Assembly: GCA_902595425.1 (NCBI GenBank)
Contig: CACJPV010000002.1
Span: 170,678-234,677 of the forward strand
Reading direction: 5' to 3'
Source of the DNA: an uncultured Alphaproteobacteria bacterium
GTDB lineage: Bacteria; Pseudomonadota; Alphaproteobacteria; HIMB59; GCA-002718135
Length of the DNA: 64,000 nt
The notes below the pieces were generated by a model, which was given only the letters and a program-made list of their open reading frames with translations, did not search any database and was not told the origin of the DNA. Positions 1 through 8,706 of the stretch are shown here, piece after piece. The stretch's first letter is position 1. Each line of letters opens with the position of its first letter. The position numbers and the translations under genes are program-made.

Positions 1-2
1 CT

Positions 3-587
3 TTTTTAGGAGCTGGAACATTAATTAGCCCAGAAGATATTTATCCTGAGCATATAAGAAGTCACAAAATTGCTTATTTAGAAGGATACCTCTGGGATAA
101 TCAAAATGCCAAGATGGCCATGAAAAAAATGGTGGACATATGTAAAGAAGATAATCAACAAATAGCATTTACTTTGTCTGATTTATTTTGTGTAGATAGG
201 CATCGAGACTCGTTTAAAGAATTAATTGAAAATAACGTTGATATTTTGTTTGCTAACGAAGATGAGATTAAAGCACAATGCCAGAGCAATAGTTTTGATA
301 AGGCAGTTGAATATGCAAAATCACTAAACATGATAGTTGCAATAACAAGATCAGAAAATGGTTCAGTTGTTGTTAGTAATAATGAAGTAATAGAAATTAA
401 TCCAGTACAAGTCGATAGGGTTGTTGATACTACGGGCGCTGGTGATCTATATGCTGCTGGCTTTTTATTTGGTATTGCAAAAAATAAAGATTTAGCAACC
501 TGTGGTCACTATGCATCAATTGCTGCTGCTGAAATAATTTCTCATTATGGCGCAAGACCTTTAGTAAAATTATCTAATTTAGTTTAG
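3..587 (+). CDS. PfkB-family sugar/nucleoside kinase, probably adenosine kinase (5' end missing)
   Basis: The reading frame is open from base 3, so the N-terminal part lies before the window. The visible 194 codons are the C-terminal half of a ribokinase/PfkB fold. The PfkB signature 2 is clear: DTTGAGD near base 427, with the catalytic base Asp and the anion-hole GAG. Kinases of this group phosphorylate the 5'-OH of a ribose or sugar with ATP. The downstream convergent neighbour is adenosine deaminase, and other nucleoside salvage genes occur in the window, so adenosine to AMP is the best guess; ribokinase or another PfkB specificity cannot be excluded without the N-terminal substrate lid. 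The 3' end overlaps the end of the deaminase gene by 14 bases, tail to tail. Confidence 0.75.
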   Translation, partial: FLGAGTLISPEDIYPEHIRSHKIAYLEGYLWDNQNAKMAMKKMVDICKEDNQQIAFTLSDLFCVDRHRDSFKELIENNVDILFANEDEIKAQCQSNSFDKAVEYAKSLNMIVAITRSENGSVVVSNNEVIEINPVQVDRVVDTTGAGDLYAAGFLFGIAKNKDLATCGHYASIAAAEIISHYGARPLVKLSNLV

Positions 588-1554
588 TTAAAATTTCTTT
601 TTTCTTTTGATCATCGAGAAATGAATATTCTATAGCATTTCTTGTCATAGATATAAGAGCATCATCAGTAAAACCTATGTTACTCATTGCTTCATACTCC
701 CCTTGGATTGTAGCATTAAAGAATGGTGGATCATCAGAGTTGACAGTTACTTTAGCACCCAACTCGTGCAATTTTTTTACTGGATGATTTTTATAATTTT
801 CATAAATTCTTGTGGCAATATTACTTGTAGGACATGTTTCTAAAACAATATCTTTTTCAATAATTTCTTTTACCAAATCTAAATCTTCAATTGATCGTAC
901 CCCATGACCTAACCGTGTTGGGTGCAATAAATGAATAGCTTTACGAATATTTTCTGGGCCATCCCATTCTCCTGCATGAACGGTAATGGGAAAATTTTCT
1001 TCTTTTAGCATATCAAAAGTTTTCGAAAATAAGTTTGGAGGGAAATGCAATTCATCTCCTGCCAATCCAAAACCCACAAGCGCAGGGTGGGGATTTTTTA
1101 GAACTTCTTCAGCAGTGTCCTGAACAGATTCAGGTCCTAAGTGTCTAATGCCATTCATTAAATACCGTGATACAATTCCAAAGTCTCTCTCTGCATTTAT
1201 TGAAGCTTCTTGAATACTATCCAAAAAAGATTCATAAGTCATCCCCTTAGCCTTTGCATGCGTTGAAGAAACCATCGCTTCTACATAAAGCACTTTATGA
1301 GCAGCACATTCTTTTAGATATTCATATGTTAATTCATAATAGTCTTCTGGTGTGTGAATGACGGAAGTTACGATGTCATATTTTTTTAAAAAATCATAAA
1401 AGTCCTCCCACTGATAAGCATACTCAGAGCCAAAAAAATCATCTGAAAGGGTGACTTTATTGCGTTCAGCAAATTTTCTGCATAATGATGGAGTAATTGT
1501 TGCCTCAAGATGGACATGAATTTCTGCTTTTGGTATATGAGATATTGAGTTCAT
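574..1554 (-). CDS. add: Adenosine deaminase
   Basis: This 326-residue protein has the amidohydrolase pattern of adenosine deaminases. An HVH metal pair sits near residue 13, an HAGEWDGPENI block carries a metal His and the catalytic Glu region, a LGHGVRS segment follows, and SDDPP near residue 275 carries the metal-binding Asp. It hydrolyses adenosine or deoxyadenosine to inosine and ammonia with one zinc in the cytoplasm. The first motif reads HVHLEA rather than the common HLHLDG, so a related substrate (adenine or another aminopurine nucleoside) is possible. With the neighbouring kinase it gives two fates for imported adenosine: AMP or inosine. Inosine would feed the purine nucleoside phosphorylase encoded near 13 kb. 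Its start faces the M48 protease gene 26 bases away, so a promoter pair is probably packed there. Confidence 0.85.
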   Translation of the reverse strand: MNSISHIPKAEIHVHLEATITPSLCRKFAERNKVTLSDDFFGSEYAYQWEDFYDFLKKYDIVTSVIHTPEDYYELTYEYLKECAAHKVLYVEAMVSSTHAKAKGMTYESFLDSIQEASINAERDFGIVSRYLMNGIRHLGPESVQDTAEEVLKNPHPALVGFGLAGDELHFPPNLFSKTFDMLKEENFPITVHAGEWDGPENIRKAIHLLHPTRLGHGVRSIEDLDLVKEIIEKDIVLETCPTSNIATRIYENYKNHPVKKLHELGAKVTVNSDDPPFFNATIQGEYEAMSNIGFTDDALISMTRNAIEYSFLDDQKKKEILTKLN

Positions 1555-1580
1555 GAAATTTTTTTTATATTTATAAATTA

Positions 1581-2402
1581 ATGTCAGTTTTTAATAACAT
1601 ATCAAGGAGAAAGTTTATCTATGGTTCTGCTTGTTTTTGTGGATCATCATTATTTTTACCTTCTTGCACTGAGGTTGCTTTATCAGAAAGAAAACAACTT
1701 AATATTTTATCAGATGATTTTTTGTATTCAAAAACCTTCCCTGCTTACAATAATTTTAAATCAGAATCCAAACTTATAACAGGCACATCAGAATATAATC
1801 AATTAGTTGATATTGGTTTTAGAATCCGTGATGCAATTAATGTGTATTACAAAACAAATGGACAACAAGATCCAACATCTAATTTTCAGTGGGAATTTAT
1901 TCTTGTTGATGATGATCAAACCAAAAATGCTTGGTGTATGCCAGGTGGTAAAATTGCTTTTTATTCTGGGATCCTTCCGATAGCTAAAAATGAAGATGGT
2001 ATTGCATCTATCATGGGACACGAAATAGCTCACGCAGTAGCAAGGCACTCTGCAGAAAGAGCAAGCACAGCCATGCTAACCGACCTTGGAATAATGGCTG
2101 TAGAACAATTTGTTTTAGGTCAACGATTGCCTCAGGCCTCTGGGTATATTCGTCAATTTGGTCTTGATTTACCTTTTAATAGAAAACAAGAGTCTGAAGC
2201 AGACTATTTAGGAATAATATTTTCAAGCTTAGCAGGTTATAATATTGAAGAGTCTTATAAAGTTTGGGAGCGAATGAAAGAAGAGGCAGGTTCTGGTCCT
2301 GCAGAATTTTGGAGCACTCATCCATCACCAGATAATAGAATTAAAAAATTAAAGGAATGGATACCGATTGTATCAAGACAGTATCCTGCTATAAGTGTTT
2401 AA
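1581..2402 (+). CDS. M48-family zinc metalloprotease, predicted Tat lipoprotein
   Basis: This 273-residue protein starts with a twin-arginine stretch (SRRKF, residues 8-12), a hydrophobic segment and a lipobox ending LPSC (Cys29), so it is probably exported folded and lipid-anchored. The catalytic zinc motif HEIAH is at residues 147-151, followed by ARHSAER; the third ligand is the Glu of the downstream ESEADYLG. This is the layout of periplasmic Ste24/BepA-like M48 proteases, which help outer-membrane protein quality control. There are no transmembrane helices like those of HtpX and no visible TPR repeats, so it is a short member. The last base of its stop codon is the first base of the next start (TAATG), which suggests translational coupling to the iron transporter ATPase, an unusual partner. 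Confidence 0.85.
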   Translation: MSVFNNISRRKFIYGSACFCGSSLFLPSCTEVALSERKQLNILSDDFLYSKTFPAYNNFKSESKLITGTSEYNQLVDIGFRIRDAINVYYKTNGQQDPTSNFQWEFILVDDDQTKNAWCMPGGKIAFYSGILPIAKNEDGIASIMGHEIAHAVARHSAERASTAMLTDLGIMAVEQFVLGQRLPQASGYIRQFGLDLPFNRKQESEADYLGIIFSSLAGYNIEESYKVWERMKEEAGSGPAEFWSTHPSPDNRIKKLKEWIPIVSRQYPAISV

Positions 2403-3448
2403 TGCTAGCAGTTAGTATAAAAAACCTTAGTCACAAAATTAACAATAAACCAATTTTAAATAATGTTAATTTTGAATTAAAAAAAGATTCTATTGCTTGC
2501 ATTCTTGGACCTTCCGGTAGTGGTAAAACGACATTATTAAAATTAATAGCAGGTTTAGATAAGGTCCAAAATGGTAAAATCTTTATAAATGAACAAGAAG
2601 TAAGTTCTCCTAATAAACATCTCGCAACTGAGAAAAGAAAAATTGGGTATCTCTTTCAAGACTACGCGCTCTTTCCTCACTTAACAGTCAAAGAAAATCT
2701 TAAATATCCTATTAATTTTAAAAACTCCATTTATACGATTAATGATATTATTGATGTTATTAAATTACCAAATTCTCTTGATAAATATCCACATGAATTA
2801 AGTGGTGGAGAGCAACAACGAGTTGCTTTAGCAAGATCTATAATTTCTCATCCAGATTTATTATTATTAGACGAACCATTTTCTAGTCTTGATTTGAATT
2901 TAAGAGAAGAAATACGTGATGATACACTTCACTTACTTCAAAAATCTAACGTATCAACAATTATAGTTACGCATGATCCTTTTGAAGCAATGTTTATTTC
3001 AAATCAAATAAACATCATGGATGATAATGGTAGTATTATTCAATCTGGCTCTCCAGCAGATTTGTACAATACCCCTAAGAATGAATATGTTACAAGATTT
3101 TTTGGAGAAACAAATGTTTTTCATGGTAATGCAGTTGATTCTATAGTTGCTACTCCTGTTGGCAACGTAAGAGTAGATCCTAAGTATAAAAACAAAAATG
3201 TTACAGTTCACATAAGACCTCAAGGAATAAAATTAAGTGAACAACCAACACCTGTTAACGGAATAAAGGGCACAGTTATGGCTTCAAAGTTAATGGGCTC
3301 ATTTAGTTTTATTCATTTATCAGTTTTAAATAATAAAAATGAAGTAGTGCATGTTCATAGTCACATGCCTCCTGAATTTAACCCTAAACAATCTTCTGCT
3401 GTAGAAATTGCAGTGGATGAAAAACATACTTTCGTTTTTGAAAGTTAA
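2402..3448 (+). CDS. fbpC: Fe3+ ABC transporter ATP-binding protein
   Basis: ABC ATPase of the FbpC/AfuC (CUT1-like) type, 348 residues from the ATG at 2402. An upstream in-frame start exists at 2357, but it would overlap the protease gene by 46 bases and add a sequence unlike the family. Visible motifs are Walker A (GPSGSGKTT), Q-loop (LFQDYALFPH), signature LSGGEQQRVALARS, Walker B (LLLLDEPFSSLD) and the switch His (VTHDP). The C-terminal 100 residues form a TOBE-type regulatory domain. It energises ferric iron uptake with the permease and binding protein encoded on the opposite strand; the two genes meet tail to tail with a 4-base overlap. Iron as substrate is inferred from the binding protein. 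Confidence 0.88.
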   Translation: MLAVSIKNLSHKINNKPILNNVNFELKKDSIACILGPSGSGKTTLLKLIAGLDKVQNGKIFINEQEVSSPNKHLATEKRKIGYLFQDYALFPHLTVKENLKYPINFKNSIYTINDIIDVIKLPNSLDKYPHELSGGEQQRVALARSIISHPDLLLLDEPFSSLDLNLREEIRDDTLHLLQKSNVSTIIVTHDPFEAMFISNQINIMDDNGSIIQSGSPADLYNTPKNEYVTRFFGETNVFHGNAVDSIVATPVGNVRVDPKYKNKNVTVHIRPQGIKLSEQPTPVNGIKGTVMASKLMGSFSFIHLSVLNNKNEVVHVHSHMPPEFNPKQSSAVEIAVDEKHTFVFES

Positions 3449-5052
3449 ATACTTTCTTTTCTTTGTGATACTCTTTGCAATGCAGAGTTTAAAAATATAA
3501 TTGGACCTAATCCAACTACAACAATAATAAGAGCGGCAAAAGAAGATTCTTGTAAAAGTTCATCCGAAGCGTACTGATAGACATAAGTTGCTAAAGTTTC
3601 AAAGTTGAAAGGACGCAATAAAAGTGTGATGGGAAGTTCTTTTAATATATCAACAAAGACCAATATTCCTCCAATTAATATATTGGAAAATATTAAGGGC
3701 ATAATTACAACTTTAACACCTTTATAAAAACCAGCTCCCATAGTCAAAGAAGCATCCATAGCATTTGGATGAATTTTTAAAATTCCTGATCTAATAGATG
3801 CATTTCCTACAGCCAAAAATCTAACTATGTAAGCAAATATCAAGACAATAAAACCTCCTGCAACATAACTTAGATGAAGATGAAGGTATTTATTAATCCA
3901 TCCTAGGAAAATTACCATTCCTACTGCCAATATTGTTCCTGGCAGTGCATATCCACAAGACGCAAGAAAAATTAGGGATTTTTGAAAATTATTTGATTTA
4001 TATTGAGAGATGATAATTAAAAATATTGAAGCCAGCATAACAAAAAAAGCACCTGTAAGAGCTAAAGTAATACTAAAAAAAGAAGTGTAGAATATTTGTG
4101 TGAAATCAATAATGGAAAAACCACTAAAAATAAAATTTAATAATACAGATACTGGAATAACAAATCCTATAACTATAGGTATTATACAAACAAAAAAACA
4201 AATTATTTTCTTAACATTTGATGTAGTTTTAGCCTCTATCATATTTTGACCACTACTTTTTTCATGAAATCTTTGATTCCTTCTAGCAAGATATTCTATA
4301 GTTATTAAGACAACTACAAATATAAATAAAACAGATGAAATTTGTGAAGCTCCTGACAAACTATTCATACCAAGCCACACGTTAAAAACACCTAAAGTTA
4401 ATGTCTCAAGCGCAAAATATTCAACAGTACCAAAATCAGATACAGTTTCCATTAACACAAGAGCCAAACCAGCTATGATGCCAGGTCGGGCAAGTGGTAA
4501 AGCAACACTAAAAAAACTACTTCTTCCATATATTAAACTTGTTTGAAAAAAAGATATAGGCACTGTTAGAAATGATGCTCTGGTAGTCATATAAATATAT
4601 GGGTATAAAACAAATGACATTACAAATATTGCTCCTTCCATAGATCGTATTTCAGGAAACCAATATTCTTCTGCGTTTTTTAAATTAAAAAACTCTCTTA
4701 TAATTTTTTGAACCGGTCCAGCGTACTCTAAAAAATCTGTATATGTGTATGCAATTATATAAGCTGGAACTGCTGCTGGTAATAATAAAGCCCATTCAAA
4801 AAAATTCTTTCCAAAAAAATTATACCTAGTAACAACCCATGCGGTAGATATACCTAATAAAGAACTTAGCAAACCAACACCTATCATCAATATAATTGTA
4901 TTCGAAATATATCTTGGCAATACAGTTGAGAATAAATGTGGCCACAATGAAGTGTCACCTAAAAAAGCAGAATAAAAAATTGCAAATACTGGCGCAATAA
5001 TAATTAATGCAACCAAGGTAGCAAATAAAGATGAATTATTCCAATTTAACAA
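3445..5052 (-). CDS. fbpB: Fe3+ ABC transporter permease
   Basis: This 535-residue integral membrane protein has two fused permease halves, each with about six transmembrane segments. This is the normal FbpB/SfuB architecture, in which one polypeptide forms the whole channel. EAA-type coupling loops can be recognised in each half: the SLIYGRSSFFSVALPLARPG region near residue 180 and the DASLTMGAGFYKGVKVVIMP region near residue 445, both matching the E/D-A-A...G....I..P pattern that docks to the ATPase. The gene lies 18 bases downstream of the binding-protein gene, so the two form an operon on the minus strand. The ATPase gene is convergent rather than in this operon. Confidence 0.9.
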   Translation of the reverse strand: MLNWNNSSLFATLVALIIIAPVFAIFYSAFLGDTSLWPHLFSTVLPRYISNTIILMIGVGLLSSLLGISTAWVVTRYNFFGKNFFEWALLLPAAVPAYIIAYTYTDFLEYAGPVQKIIREFFNLKNAEEYWFPEIRSMEGAIFVMSFVLYPYIYMTTRASFLTVPISFFQTSLIYGRSSFFSVALPLARPGIIAGLALVLMETVSDFGTVEYFALETLTLGVFNVWLGMNSLSGASQISSVLFIFVVVLITIEYLARRNQRFHEKSSGQNMIEAKTTSNVKKIICFFVCIIPIVIGFVIPVSVLLNFIFSGFSIIDFTQIFYTSFFSITLALTGAFFVMLASIFLIIISQYKSNNFQKSLIFLASCGYALPGTILAVGMVIFLGWINKYLHLHLSYVAGGFIVLIFAYIVRFLAVGNASIRSGILKIHPNAMDASLTMGAGFYKGVKVVIMPLIFSNILIGGILVFVDILKELPITLLLRPFNFETLATYVYQYASDELLQESSFAALIIVVVGLGPIIFLNSALQRVSQRKESI

Positions 5053-5070
5053 AACACTTGATGTTATAGA

Positions 5071-6090
5071 TTACCATCCAACTCTATCAATTATTTTTTG
5101 TGCTTCAGGAGCAAGTTCAGCTATTTTTATAATTGGTAATTTATCTTCCCTAAAGTTTCCCCAGGAACTAAGCTCTTTGCTTGGATTTACGATGGGATTA
5201 ACAGGATACTCAAAATTTATTTCACCATATAATTGTTGAGATTCTTTTGTAGTTAAAAATTCTAACAACAGTATTGCTTCTTTTTTGTTTTTTGAGTGCA
5301 GGGCAACACCTCCACCCGATATGTTAATATGTGCGCCACGGTCACCTTCTTTTTGATTTGGAAAAACCAACTTTACTTTTTCAGCCCATTTTCTTTGCTC
5401 AGGATCTTCAGAAAATTTTAATTTTCCATAATAATAATTATTAATAATTGCTATATTACATTCACCTTCATATATAGACTTAATTTGAGCTCTATCATTT
5501 CCTTGAGGTCTTCGCGCAAAATTATTTACAAGACCTTTTGCCCAAGCTTCCGCATTTGCTTCTCCATATTCTGCTAAAACAGATGCCATGATTCCTCTAT
5601 TATAAACATGACTTCCAGGCCTTGAACAAATTTGACCTTTCCATTTCGGGTCGGCTAAGTCTTCTAATCTAGTTATTTCACCATCCTTAATTTTTTCTTT
5701 ATTTACCGCAATAACCCTTGCTCTTTTAGATAGAGCAAACCAATTGTTTTCAGGGCTTCTTAAATGTGATGGAACATTTTCTATTAATTTTTTAGACTCT
5801 ATAGAGGCCAAAAGATTCAAATCTGAGTAAATATATAATCTGCCTATATCAACAGTTAATATAACATCAGCCGGACTGTTTTCTCCTTCTGATTGTAATC
5901 TTTGTGCAAGACCTTTTTTGGAATAGATAACGTTTGTTTTAATTCCAGTTTCATTTGTAAATAATTCTAAAAAAGGATTAATTAAGAAGGGTTGTCTATG
6001 TGAATATATATTAATTTCTTTTGCAAAAAGATTTAGTGAAAAACATGTAATAAAGATTATTGATAAAATATTAAAAGTATTTTTTTTCAT
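5071..6090 (-). CDS. fbpA: Periplasmic Fe3+-binding protein of the iron ABC transporter
   Basis: This 339-residue protein has a cleavable signal peptide ending near FAKE (residues 1-23) and the mature start EINIYSHR, typical of FbpA/FutA ferric-binding proteins. Tyrosines that bind iron in this family are visible in the YNRGIMAS and NNYYYGKL segments. The GGGVALHSKNK region and the C-terminal PVNP motif are also characteristic. It captures free ferric iron in the periplasm for the FbpB channel. Its start lies 20 bases inside the 3' end of the upstream hydroxylase gene, so it is probably co-transcribed with it. No iron box is visible directly before it; control may come from further upstream. 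Confidence 0.9.
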   Translation of the reverse strand: MKKNTFNILSIIFITCFSLNLFAKEINIYSHRQPFLINPFLELFTNETGIKTNVIYSKKGLAQRLQSEGENSPADVILTVDIGRLYIYSDLNLLASIESKKLIENVPSHLRSPENNWFALSKRARVIAVNKEKIKDGEITRLEDLADPKWKGQICSRPGSHVYNRGIMASVLAEYGEANAEAWAKGLVNNFARRPQGNDRAQIKSIYEGECNIAIINNYYYGKLKFSEDPEQRKWAEKVKLVFPNQKEGDRGAHINISGGGVALHSKNKKEAILLLEFLTTKESQQLYGEINFEYPVNPIVNPSKELSSWGNFREDKLPIIKIAELAPEAQKIIDRVGW

Positions 6091-7090
6091 TAGAATAACT
6101 CCTCTTAAAAAGATTAAAATAAAATTTTTTTCGTAACAAATTTAAATTTTTAATAAAATAATTCTTTATTTCAAAAAAAGGATTTAAATAAAGTGTTTTT
6201 AAATCATGACTTTCGTCTTTTTGATTTTTTTCAATGCCAAGTTTAAGTGTTTCAAAGTCAACAGAATGATGTAATGAACCAAAAAGCCAATCCCAAATTG
6301 CTAGTGCAGCGCCAAAATTTTTATCATGGTGCTCATTAGCTATAGAGTGATGTAGTTGATGTTGAGCTGGGGAAATAAAAATATATTCTACCCACTTCCA
6401 ATATTGAATGCCTATGTGAGAATGCCGTAGATTTGAACCTAAAACATTAAATATAAATACAAAAATATTTACTCCCAATATTGTAAATAAGCTAACTGTA
6501 TTTCCAAATAAAAATATAAATGTTGAAATACTAATAGCTTGTGTAACTGAACTTCTTAAAGAAAAAATAATTCCTTCTAACGGATGTGTTCTAAACACTG
6601 TCATTGGGGTAAGAACGGTGGCTGAATGATGAACTTTATGCAGTGACCAAAGAATTGGCCAACGGTGCATAAATCTATGTATTAAATACTTACTAAAATC
6701 ATCAATCGTAAATTGAAAAGTCGTAAATGAAATAACCACAATAATAGGTAAAGTATTTGAAAACATACCAACACTCATCCAATCTATTGAGTGAAAATAA
6801 AAGTATAAGGCTGTAGCTATTGTTAAATGTGTTATCAATATTGGTGAAACTATCATCATTATTAATTGATTGATTAAAAAAACTTTATAATCCGATTTTG
6901 CTGATTTAGAAAAAAAGATTTTCCAATTAAAAATTTTTTTTAAAGCGACTTTTAAAGTAAATTTTTTACTTAAGATAAACCAACCTAAGGCAATGAATAT
7001 TGATATAACAATATAAGCAATAAAAACTCTTTTTTTTGGATCAATAAATTGACTACCAATTTTGAAAAAATAGTCTGACAGGATATCCAT
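6071..7090 (-). CDS. Sterol desaturase / fatty-acid hydroxylase family membrane diiron enzyme
   Basis: This 339-residue membrane protein carries the histidine clusters of the FA-hydroxylase superfamily: HRFMH (HX3H), HKVHHSA (HXXHH), a HSH in the middle, and HQLHHS followed by HHDKNFG. Eight or more histidines would bind a diiron centre on the cytoplasmic face of several transmembrane helices. Family members hydroxylate or desaturate lipids (fatty acids, sterols, carotenoids); the substrate cannot be told here. The gene runs directly into fbpA (20-base overlap), tying an iron-dependent lipid enzyme to the iron uptake operon. A hairpin separates it from the DUF4856 gene upstream. Confidence 0.82.
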   Translation of the reverse strand: MDILSDYFFKIGSQFIDPKKRVFIAYIVISIFIALGWFILSKKFTLKVALKKIFNWKIFFSKSAKSDYKVFLINQLIMMIVSPILITHLTIATALYFYFHSIDWMSVGMFSNTLPIIVVISFTTFQFTIDDFSKYLIHRFMHRWPILWSLHKVHHSATVLTPMTVFRTHPLEGIIFSLRSSVTQAISISTFIFLFGNTVSLFTILGVNIFVFIFNVLGSNLRHSHIGIQYWKWVEYIFISPAQHQLHHSIANEHHDKNFGAALAIWDWLFGSLHHSVDFETLKLGIEKNQKDESHDLKTLYLNPFFEIKNYFIKNLNLLRKKFYFNLFKRSYSNEKKYF

Positions 7091-7101
7091 ATAACTTCAT
7101 A

Positions 7102-7125
7102 GTGTGGCTTTTAAAAAAGCCACAC
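7102..7125 (-). terminator. Intergenic hairpin between the DUF4856 gene and the hydroxylase-fbpAB operon
   Basis: A perfect inverted repeat, GTGTGGCTT against AAGCCACAC (7102-7110 and 7117-7125), lies 12 bases after the DUF4856 stop. The arms can be extended by A:T pairs in the loop. In the minus orientation no long T-run follows, so it may be a weak terminator or a 3'-end stabiliser that lets the upstream gene be expressed more strongly than the downstream operon. Confidence 0.55.
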
Positions 7126-7136
7126 AAAATTTAATA

Positions 7137-8513
7137 TTAATCATTTTCTGCAGAATCAGAACTGCCCATTGAACTAGCAAGATCTTCCATCGCAGATAGT
7201 TGATCATTAGCTCTAGCAGTTACGCCAAATTCATCGATCATAAGTTTTTGAATTTTAAGCATATGTAACTTAAACTCACCCCATTCCTGAGCTTGATCTT
7301 TGATGAAATTACCGTTTGAATCAACTCCAACAACTTGTGAAGCATTTAATAAAACTGGTCCAAAGCCCATCATTCTATTCATCTTAACAGCTGCTTCTCC
7401 TAGATTTTCTGGTCCACACTGAAGTGCTAAAGCAAAACCTTTAAGCTCACCCCAATGTTTTGCATATTTTCTAAACGCATCAGTTGTATCACCATTTGCT
7501 TCAACGATTATTTCAAGCGCTACTATGTCTTTATAAGTTGAACCTGCATACTTAAATACAGACTCAGCAATTACTTTTTGCCAGTTATCTCTGATAACAT
7601 CTCTTGCAGCTAACATTGCAGTTCTTTCGTCGAAATTAAGATTACGACCATCAGCATCTCTTATAACTTCTCTTCCGTCTATAAATGCTTGGTTAACTGT
7701 AGCAAGGTAATTTGTCTTTCCACCTTTATCATAACTTGATGCATAGTAAGCATGAGCATATAGCATCTCAGAATACAAATCTACAACACCATCTCCATTA
7801 TAATCTGCTGAAGATAAATCTTTCATCTTGGCAACGTTATAGTTTTCTTCAGCTGATAGTGTTAAAGAATGTGCTGGCGCACCCCAATATCCAAAAGCTT
7901 CATCCCAACTATGTTCTTTACCAGTATAATAAGATCCTTCTTTGTAAGGTTTATTATTTGGCTTTTCCCCAACTTTCATTTTTTTTCCAAGATAGTTGTT
8001 TACAGCTTGGTTGTAAAAAACAGCACCCATTGCAAATTTAGAAATCAATTGTGTGTAATCAAATCCAGTATTTGGATCAAAACCACCTTCAACTTCGCTT
8101 GCTTTTTGCATCATATGTTCAATAGTTTCAGGTCCAGTTAGTCCTCCCCAACCAGGAATTGCACCTTTGTACATTTTGCCAGATAAATTACCGCTACCTA
8201 TTTCTGAAACCATGGTTTGCATAACTGGAAAACCATCTTTAGATTTTGGGGCAATGATCTCTAAACCATCTTCACCATTGTAATAAGCCATCATTTTATC
8301 GAGATCACCTGTTTTAACAAGTTTTTTCAAACTATCATGTAGAACTTGTCTTGCCATTTGCCCTGTATATTTTACAGAATTTGTTTTATCACCATCATAA
8401 CCTTTAAGTGTAATTGGATAAGGTCCATATATCTGATGACCATCAGCCAATAATGATTTTGAAAAACTAATTGCTATTATTATTGAAGTAATAATTGTAA
8501 ATATTTTTTTCAT
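7137..8513 (-). CDS. DUF4856 / imelysin-like periplasmic protein
   Basis: This 458-residue secreted protein has a signal peptide ending near LLADG (residues 1-24). The body resembles the DUF4856 family, which is distantly related to imelysin (insulin-cleaving membrane peptidase-like, iron-linked) proteins. Landmarks are a KEHSWDEAFGYWGAP block near residue 200, a predicted helical repeat core, and KHWGELKGFALALQ near residue 355. A calcium-type loop, DYNGDGVVDLYSE, lies near residue 238. Imelysin-like proteins are often iron-regulated and thought to bind iron or haem at the cell envelope; a peptidase role is not established. The iron context (fbpAB downstream, an ICE-like box and structured leader upstream) supports this. 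The start has a good ribosome site, GAGGAG, 4 bases before ATG. Family assignment is from recalled pattern, not a search. Confidence 0.65.
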   Translation of the reverse strand: MKKIFTIITSIIIAISFSKSLLADGHQIYGPYPITLKGYDGDKTNSVKYTGQMARQVLHDSLKKLVKTGDLDKMMAYYNGEDGLEIIAPKSKDGFPVMQTMVSEIGSGNLSGKMYKGAIPGWGGLTGPETIEHMMQKASEVEGGFDPNTGFDYTQLISKFAMGAVFYNQAVNNYLGKKMKVGEKPNNKPYKEGSYYTGKEHSWDEAFGYWGAPAHSLTLSAEENYNVAKMKDLSSADYNGDGVVDLYSEMLYAHAYYASSYDKGGKTNYLATVNQAFIDGREVIRDADGRNLNFDERTAMLAARDVIRDNWQKVIAESVFKYAGSTYKDIVALEIIVEANGDTTDAFRKYAKHWGELKGFALALQCGPENLGEAAVKMNRMMGFGPVLLNASQVVGVDSNGNFIKDQAQEWGEFKLHMLKIQKLMIDEFGVTARANDQLSAMEDLASSMGSSDSAEND

Positions 8514-8539
8514 AAACTCCTCGTAATAAATTTTTAATT

Positions 8540-8586
8540 GCGGGAGCAGAATAACGGAATTGCTGGTAATGTTTTATTGCTCCCGC
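8540..8586 (-). promoter_or_regulatory. GC-rich hairpin in the leader of the DUF4856 gene
   Basis: The 9-base arms GCGGGAGCA and TGCTCCCGC (8540-8548 and 8578-8586) pair perfectly. An AATAA/TTATT extension with a one-base bulge could lengthen the stem. The stem is strikingly GC-rich for this AT-rich genome. It sits 27 bases upstream of the ATG, just ahead of the ribosome site, and downstream of the ICE-like box, so it would lie in the 5' untranslated RNA. It could control translation, stabilise the RNA, or end a short leader transcript. Confidence 0.5.
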
Positions 8587-8684
8587 GTCCTCTTATTGAG
8601 AATCTAAAGACTTTAATATTTATAAAATTTCAAATCTAAATTAAAAAAAAATTCACTAAGTATTTGTACAAAATTTAAATATTT

Positions 8685-8699
8685 TTAGAATTATTCTAA
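8685..8699. promoter_or_regulatory. ICE-like (Irr box) iron-control operator, copy 1
   Basis: The perfect dyad TTAGAATTATTCTAA matches the alphaproteobacterial iron control element pattern TTAGAA-N3-TTCTAA bound by the haem/iron regulator Irr. It lies about 170 bases upstream of the DUF4856 start and just after the stop of the winged-helix gene. An identical 15-mer occurs at 9227-9241. The assignment rests on recalled consensus; no irr gene is in the window. Confidence 0.6.
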
Positions 8700-8706
8700 T
8701 TAAATA

